In this document: positions 58,457 to 64,000 of the stretch, piece after piece
Layout of the letters: each line of letters opens with the position of its first letter
Numbering within the stretch: position 1 is the first letter of the stretch
NCBI RefSeq assembly: GCF_965638725.1
Contig: NC_134951.1
Span: 22,265,746-22,329,745, forward strand
DNA from: Aptenodytes patagonicus
Lineage: Eukaryota; Chordata; Aves; Sphenisciformes; Spheniscidae
Reading direction: 5' to 3'
DNA: 64,000 bases
Translations under genes and position numbers: made by a program
Notes under the pieces: generated by a model
The model's database searches: none
Told to the model about the DNA's origin: nothing
Seen by the model: the letters and a program-made list of their open reading frames with translations, nothing else

Positions 58457-61400
58457 TTTTCATCCATTTTTTTCTCATTTTAACATTGCCCTAAACCTTC
58501 TTCCACGTGTGTTTTCAGACTGTCAATTCATGCTGCTTCTATGCATGTAATTGAAGCCTCTAGAATCACTATTTGAATATAACCTGAATATATTTAACTG
58601 CATCCCAGGAAGGACATATTGTGAAATCTTGGGAAGCTGCATTGAAATTCTTCTTGTTTAGCTACTGCACAAGTCTGACATGGCAACAAAGCCCCAGAGC
58701 CTGCTCTGCCAACAGTCCAATTCCTTTTACTTCAAAGCTCCACCTTCCATATGGAGTTTGAGCTTTGTTTTTTGCAGCTGTACCTCATGTTCCCCCTCCC
58801 ACACCCCGCTGGCAGTGTGCTGGCTGCCAGAGCCAGCAGAAGGAGGGAGCAGCACCGGAAACTCTCCCAGGGTGAGGATGGTGAGCTGAAGGGCAGTGAA
58901 GTTTTAGTTAATGCACTGGCTCTCAAGTTATTATCCATTCTTATGTACAGTCTTCTACCTTTCTTTTTCCACTTGACTTCTGCCAGTAACCTCACTGTTT
59001 TCCTCACCTCTCCACATCTGGTCAGCCACACTCTTGTTACTGCTCTAAGTGGTAGATTTGTGACTCCCTGTACATCCTTTTCTCTGGCTAGAGTAAAAAA
59101 ATAGGCGATTGTTTCCTTATTGATGAAAAATGTCATATGGAGAGCTATGTTTTATGAAGAACAGGAGAAGGCATGGTGGAGGCCATGAGCAATTGGAAGG
59201 AATTGCGGTAGTTTGGATTAAGGTATTACCCCAAAGGCAGAGATATACTGAGCCATGAGCAGTAGCCTGGATGGTGATTGTTCCCCAAAAAAGAGTGCAC
59301 CTATGGAAAAAGATGAAGGGATGAGACCTTTAGGTGAAAGAATGTGTGTGTATAAAAATATATTTAAACATGTAAAGAGATTGTTTGCAGAGGCAACTAA
59401 GGTGAGGCAATGGATGAAGACTGCTAGGAAGCAACTTTACTCATTAAACTCATTAGGAGTGAGCTTTGAAGTTTTGGAGGAAGTGGCGCTGGACTGGGAT
59501 CTACAGTTTTGAAGTATGAAGGGAAATATTTCTAAAATGTGTGTCTCTGTGGGCAATATTCAATTGCATTTGTGCATAGGAGTCCAACTGCACATATCAC
59601 GCAGGTATCATGGAAGATGATATATGATGAAAGGAATGGGGGGAGTGAATAGAGAAATACACACTGAAACACATGGAAAATGTCACTGAGCAAATGCATA
59701 ATGCTTTTTTGTGGCTCTTTTGTAGAGAAAATGCTATGTGAACTCCAAAGTACCACTACAGGGGGTATATTGTAGACCTGAGTTTGCATTGCAATCTCAG
59801 CCTGTTTTGAAGATCATCTGGTTTCCAACTACAGACACCAGGTTGCATTAGTATGTTTCTGTAATTTGTTCCATTGAAAACAGCAAAGAAACATCTCTCA
59901 GACCTTGTGCAAATAGGGAGCAAAAATAGTTTAGAAATTATCAACAGTTCCAATAGGAAATGCACCATGGATTAATTGAATAATTTTCAGCAGATATTGG
60001 TATGACTGGGATGAATTACAGGTAGCATTTTTTCTTTCTAATAAAATAATATATGAATTTCTTGAAATAAAAGCATCGCAGTGTATTTAGCTAAGTACAA
60101 CCAAAAAGAGCAAACCTGTAAAATACTTAGTGCTAATAGAAATGGCACAGTAAATCACAATGAGCACCTGAATTGAGTGAAACTTTATGGCCTATCCTGA
60201 AGGAAATGGAAAACAGTATAACTAGGGACACCACAAGATCCAGTTTCAGTGTTGGATTTCATGCGATTTTAGAAATTCAGTGACTAAAGAAAATTCCTAT
60301 TTTTGCAAGACATCAATCACAGAGATTGAAATTCTGTGTCTCCTGAAATTTGGACACGTTAAAATACTTTTTAAACATGTTTTTAGTCTCTCTGTTTAAT
60401 ATTTTTAAATTTTTTAAAATTTTTTTTAGTGGAAAGGAAACTGATTCATGCTTATGTCTGCTAAAACATTTTCTGAGATTTTACTACAATAGTTTTTTTC
60501 AATTTTTGACTGAAACGGGTTTTCAGGAAATAAATATCTCTAGAGGCAAGTGAAAGATAATCAAGGAAAATTTCACTCCTTTCAGGTACACGCTGTGGCA
60601 TACATTCTCATGCATTTTCTCTTTTTTCACATTATTTGCAATCATGTAACCTTACATGATCAGTAATTGCATTTGTACAATATACCATGAATGGACAGTT
60701 GTACTTAATAACCAAAAATAGTATTTGTGATTGATGTTTGTGATTTTGATGAGATAGACTAGGAGGTTGTATATAGTAAAAGATTGGTAAAAATTAAAGA
60801 GGTAACTTGAAAATACAATCAGTAAAGTAAATGCATTTTTTATGAGATATGTGTCAAAGTTAAGATATGTTTATACTACAGCTCAACTTTTTAATAAGTT
60901 GTGCTCTTTAGAGGTGTTCATTACAATTTCCTCCCACTTGTCTAGGTTTGCCAAGCTTCAAAATACCCACTTATCATACAACAAAGCTCCTGCGCAGCTA
61001 ATAACAGCATGGGAAATGTGCTTATAGGCACTTTGTCAGGCCCTGTAGTTGGAAGAGTCAGCAAAACCTACTCATTCATGTTTCTCATGAGCCTTTCCCC
61101 TCTCTTTCCCCCTCCTCTCCAACTGTCTCAAACAAAAAGCTGGCTCTGTGTTTGCAGTGTACTGTGAACTGTTTCATTGCTGGTGATTAAAAACAAAGCA
61201 AGTCAAACCTTTGTGGGAATTTATAGAGTGGCAATAAATCCAGTACGTGCCATCCACATGCTTTTCAAACCTCTTCATATAACCTCTGTTTTTTTGTTCT
61301 GGGATAAAGAGCATAGACTCTAATAAATGCAACTTCTTGAAAGAAGGAAAATCCCTATGTCATGTACTGTGCCCCCGACTCTCCCCCACCAATGATAACT

Positions 61401-64000
61401 TTATAACAGGAGATTACGGGGTGGGAGGGTAGCTCACCAAAGCAACCTAAACTCTATAAAAGCTGGAGACTCTAGATGACACAAAGCTATCTTTGCTATT
61501 GTCAGACATAACAATAAGCTAAGGAAAGGCCTGATTAAAAGGAACCAAGACAGAATGTAGTTACATAGAATGGTGCAGAAGAAGTGGGAATGTAATCCAT
61601 TATAAATACAGAGTCATAGTACTTACACTATTGTACCTTTGAAGTAAAATAGAATTGCATGAAGTCTACATCATTGCAACTGACAGCAATGTTTGGCCCA
61701 AAGTCTGGCTTAATCAGAGCAGAAGGTAAAGGAATGATGTTTGCAGTCAGTGCTGTGCTAGTGAATATCTAGGAGAAAATTTAAAACTCCATTCATGCTT
61801 CAGGAATCTCCTTTGGCATTGTAGAGAGAACTAAAATTGACTCTGTCTCACCAGCTGAGGGCTTCCCTGTTTAGAGAGAGTTATAACATGCATGCTTGGA
61901 GGACCACTTGGGCTTGGCAGGGAGGAGAGGGAGGGAGCGGGCCCGGTCTGTGCTATGCTCTAGCAGCCATCAGCTGGCACTTCCTCAGGGACCTCCTGCC
62001 AGCTCACACAGGCCAGGGTGAGGGGACTGAGGGATCATATGTGCTCTGGAGACTAAAAAAGGAAAAAGAAATTCTGGCTTATTGGCTAGTGATTATGTAT
62101 AACACTTGGTAAAGCATTTAGTAAACTATCTTCTGAGTATTCATTATATGTATTGTATGCTCAATTCTGTAACAGAACTAGCGTCGGAACTATAAGGAGC
62201 AGAGAGAGTGCTAGCTAAAGGCGTCAGCCCTTCCAATTTGAGAATATTTATAGAAGGCTCAAGTACTGCAGCTGAACGCTTTTTATCAGAGAACATAGCT
62301 GAAGTGAGAAGGCAAGCAGCAAATAGTCTTTGTTTCAGTCCTCCAAACCAGGCACCAGGGAATGGGAAATATTGACTTCGTGCCCTGGCTGACAGGCTTG
62401 ATTGCCCAGCACAGCAAAGGGACTTGGTGACAGCCCATAGGAGAGAACTGCATTTTTCCAGGAATTGTACCTTCCCTTCCTCCCTGTCTTGTTCATTGTG
62501 TGTCTTCTCTGTTCTGAAAGACATCAGGCAGAAGTCCTACTGATAGCAAAACTGTGAAATTTTCTTCATGAAAATTTTTTAAGTCTTGAAGTGGTTTGTG
62601 GTTTTTTTTGTTGCTGTTTGTTTTTGTTTACTTTGGAGTAAAGAAAAAAATTTTAAATCTTTCCAAACAGCCCTTCTGGCCTGTGCACATTCATTCATCA
62701 GTTCCACAACATGGCTTTCACTTTGTTCTCATTTCCTCTTCAAGCCCCACTTGAACTCAGTGATTAATTGATAGCAGTAATAAGTTACTATCATCTCCAC
62801 AACAGCCATGAGAGGGAGTTGAGACTGCTTGCCAATAGGCTTCAGTAGTGCTATTTTGGAAGGAGTGAAGTAAAGTGCCAGAAAGCTAATACTGAACAGC
62901 ACAGATAGCCGATGGGCAGAACCGTTCCAATACATGCTATTTTTGATCATTCCAGCATAAAATTAACTCTGCCTTTCACAGTTATGTGCTGCCACTGGAA
63001 ATGTTGATGGTCAGAAATGAAGATGTGTGGTTCAGTTTTAAGGAAGGCTGCGTTTTACTGGATACCGACATGTCAGGCCATATCTTTTCTGGAGGGAAGC
63101 CTTTTTGCTGATGTCCCCACCACCATGCTCGTGTCAAGCCTCTCTGCTCTCCCAGCTCCTCAGTCAGGTGTCCCCCTCACACATCCTGTTTCCAGATTTT
63201 TATTCAGTCAATCCATGTTTTTCTCTCTGAGCCTTTTATCCGATCTAATTTCCTCCCACTCCAGCTCTCAGCTCCAACCTCCCCAGCCTCAGTGTCTCTT
63301 GCTGACTCCCACCACACTCTCCCAGCCCGGTCAACCTTCCTCGACTATTTGTCCTAAAAGAGCTCTTCAATCCTCTACCACACTGTTGAACTCAGTTTCC
63401 TTTCCAGACACAGAACTGCCTTGCAGACATCTCCTCACTCACGAACCTTATCCCATACGCTTCCTTTTGGCCTTTCCTTTCCTGTTCTTTCCCTCAGTCT
63501 TTTTCCAAAGGTCTTTATGCTTTCTGAGCTGCCTCTTCCCCCTTCCTTTGAAACCAGCTCAGATGATCTCTAACTTTCCCATATGATTTTCTTTTCCTTG
63601 TTTCTCCAGCACCAGCTTCTCCTCCTACCTCATTTCCTCTACTTGGCTCCTCATCATTAGCCCCTACAACACTGCTGCTCCAGGAACTAGAGTTACCCAT
63701 GACTAAGCCCCGTTTCTGCAGCTCACGCAAAGTACTGTTTAGAAAACTTCCTCATGTGTATTGCCATTTTTGTTGCCAGTGAGAGCAGTGTCTGGAAGCT
63801 GCAGCTGGAGTAGAAACAGAGGGGTGGTGCTGGGGAGCTTAGGAGATTTGGACTGGCTTCAAACTTCCTTCAATGAAGCATAGGGAGGCAATTAATGGGG
63901 AAGCCTGGCACAGTGCCCATCTGCAGAGTCTGCCTGAGCTGTACAGCTGGCCTTACTCATTTGAACATTTTCTTTGGTTCAATTCACCACATGGCTTTAC
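58457..64000. other. Single-copy DNA, no gene recognised
   Basis: AT-rich apart from a pyrimidine-rich stretch at about 63120-63640. The plus frame there (63017-63586, 189 codons) is Ser/Pro/Leu-rich as a consequence of CT-rich DNA and shows no domain, so it is not called. A GC-richer patch at 61910-62030 has no identifiable content. Confidence 0.5.

Noticed and set aside
63017..63586. 189-codon plus-strand frame
   Set aside because: Composition is dictated by pyrimidine-rich DNA (Ser, Pro, Leu). No domain, no signal of splice or regulatory context, and the start is arbitrary.
1..64000. tRNA, rRNA or CRISPR
   Set aside because: No tRNA B-box or cloverleaf, rRNA block or regularly spaced direct repeats were seen; this is by eye, and a tRNAscan or Infernal run would settle it.

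Overview
This is vertebrate, almost certainly avian, nuclear DNA. It carries CR1 LINEs with the typical bird 3' end (GGTTGGACT...TTCTATGATTCT), ERVL-type endogenous retroviruses whose LTRs start TGTCCTGGTTTC, and long AT-rich single-copy stretches. I find no intact host protein-coding gene, no tRNA or rRNA gene and no CRISPR array. The window reads as a gene-poor interval or a long intron holding several generations of retroelements.

Layout. 1-3700: an old, long CR1 (minus strand; its 3' end lies outside the window), interrupted by a younger 5'-truncated CR1 (1955-2873) with a 5-bp duplication (GAGAA). 3.7-9.0 kb: AT-rich, nothing recognised, then a GC-rich repeat-like block (8993-9385). 9622-13715: eroded plus-strand ERVL provirus with gag, protease and RT remnants and a truncated 3' LTR (duplication AGGGG). 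14.0-14.5 kb and 16.3-17.1 kb: ancient CR1 relics. 17.1-30.7 kb: single-copy AT-rich DNA. 30667-31535 and 31755-32105: two more CR1s. 36666-39332: provirus P1 (minus strand, duplication GCTGC), reduced to LTRs, leader and partial gag. 40.05-40.25 kb: an AT-rich palindromic tract containing a 37-bp inverted copy of sequence 1.4 kb away. 43113-45559: a 5'-truncated CR1 fused at its 5' end to a spliced galectin-8-like mRNA copy, the whole flanked by GTTTT. 51054-55146: provirus P2 (minus strand, duplication CACAG) with a 605-codon gag/RNase H/integrase fusion ORF. 57865-58451: a solo LTR (duplication AAAGG). The rest is single-copy AT-rich sequence.

How the parts relate. All ERV copies are one lineage: 5-bp target duplications, a primer-binding site matching tRNA-Lys1,2, no visible env, and a short hydrophobic leader ORF before gag. 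P1 and P2 lie 14-16 kb apart in the same orientation. They are nearly identical over about 1 kb of leader and gag, yet each carries 5' LTR states absent from its own 3' LTR, which points to gene conversion between them. The most unusual feature is the galectin-CR1 chimera. CR1 does not normally copy polyadenylated host mRNA, so a spliced host transcript mobilised on a CR1 3' end is a rare event.
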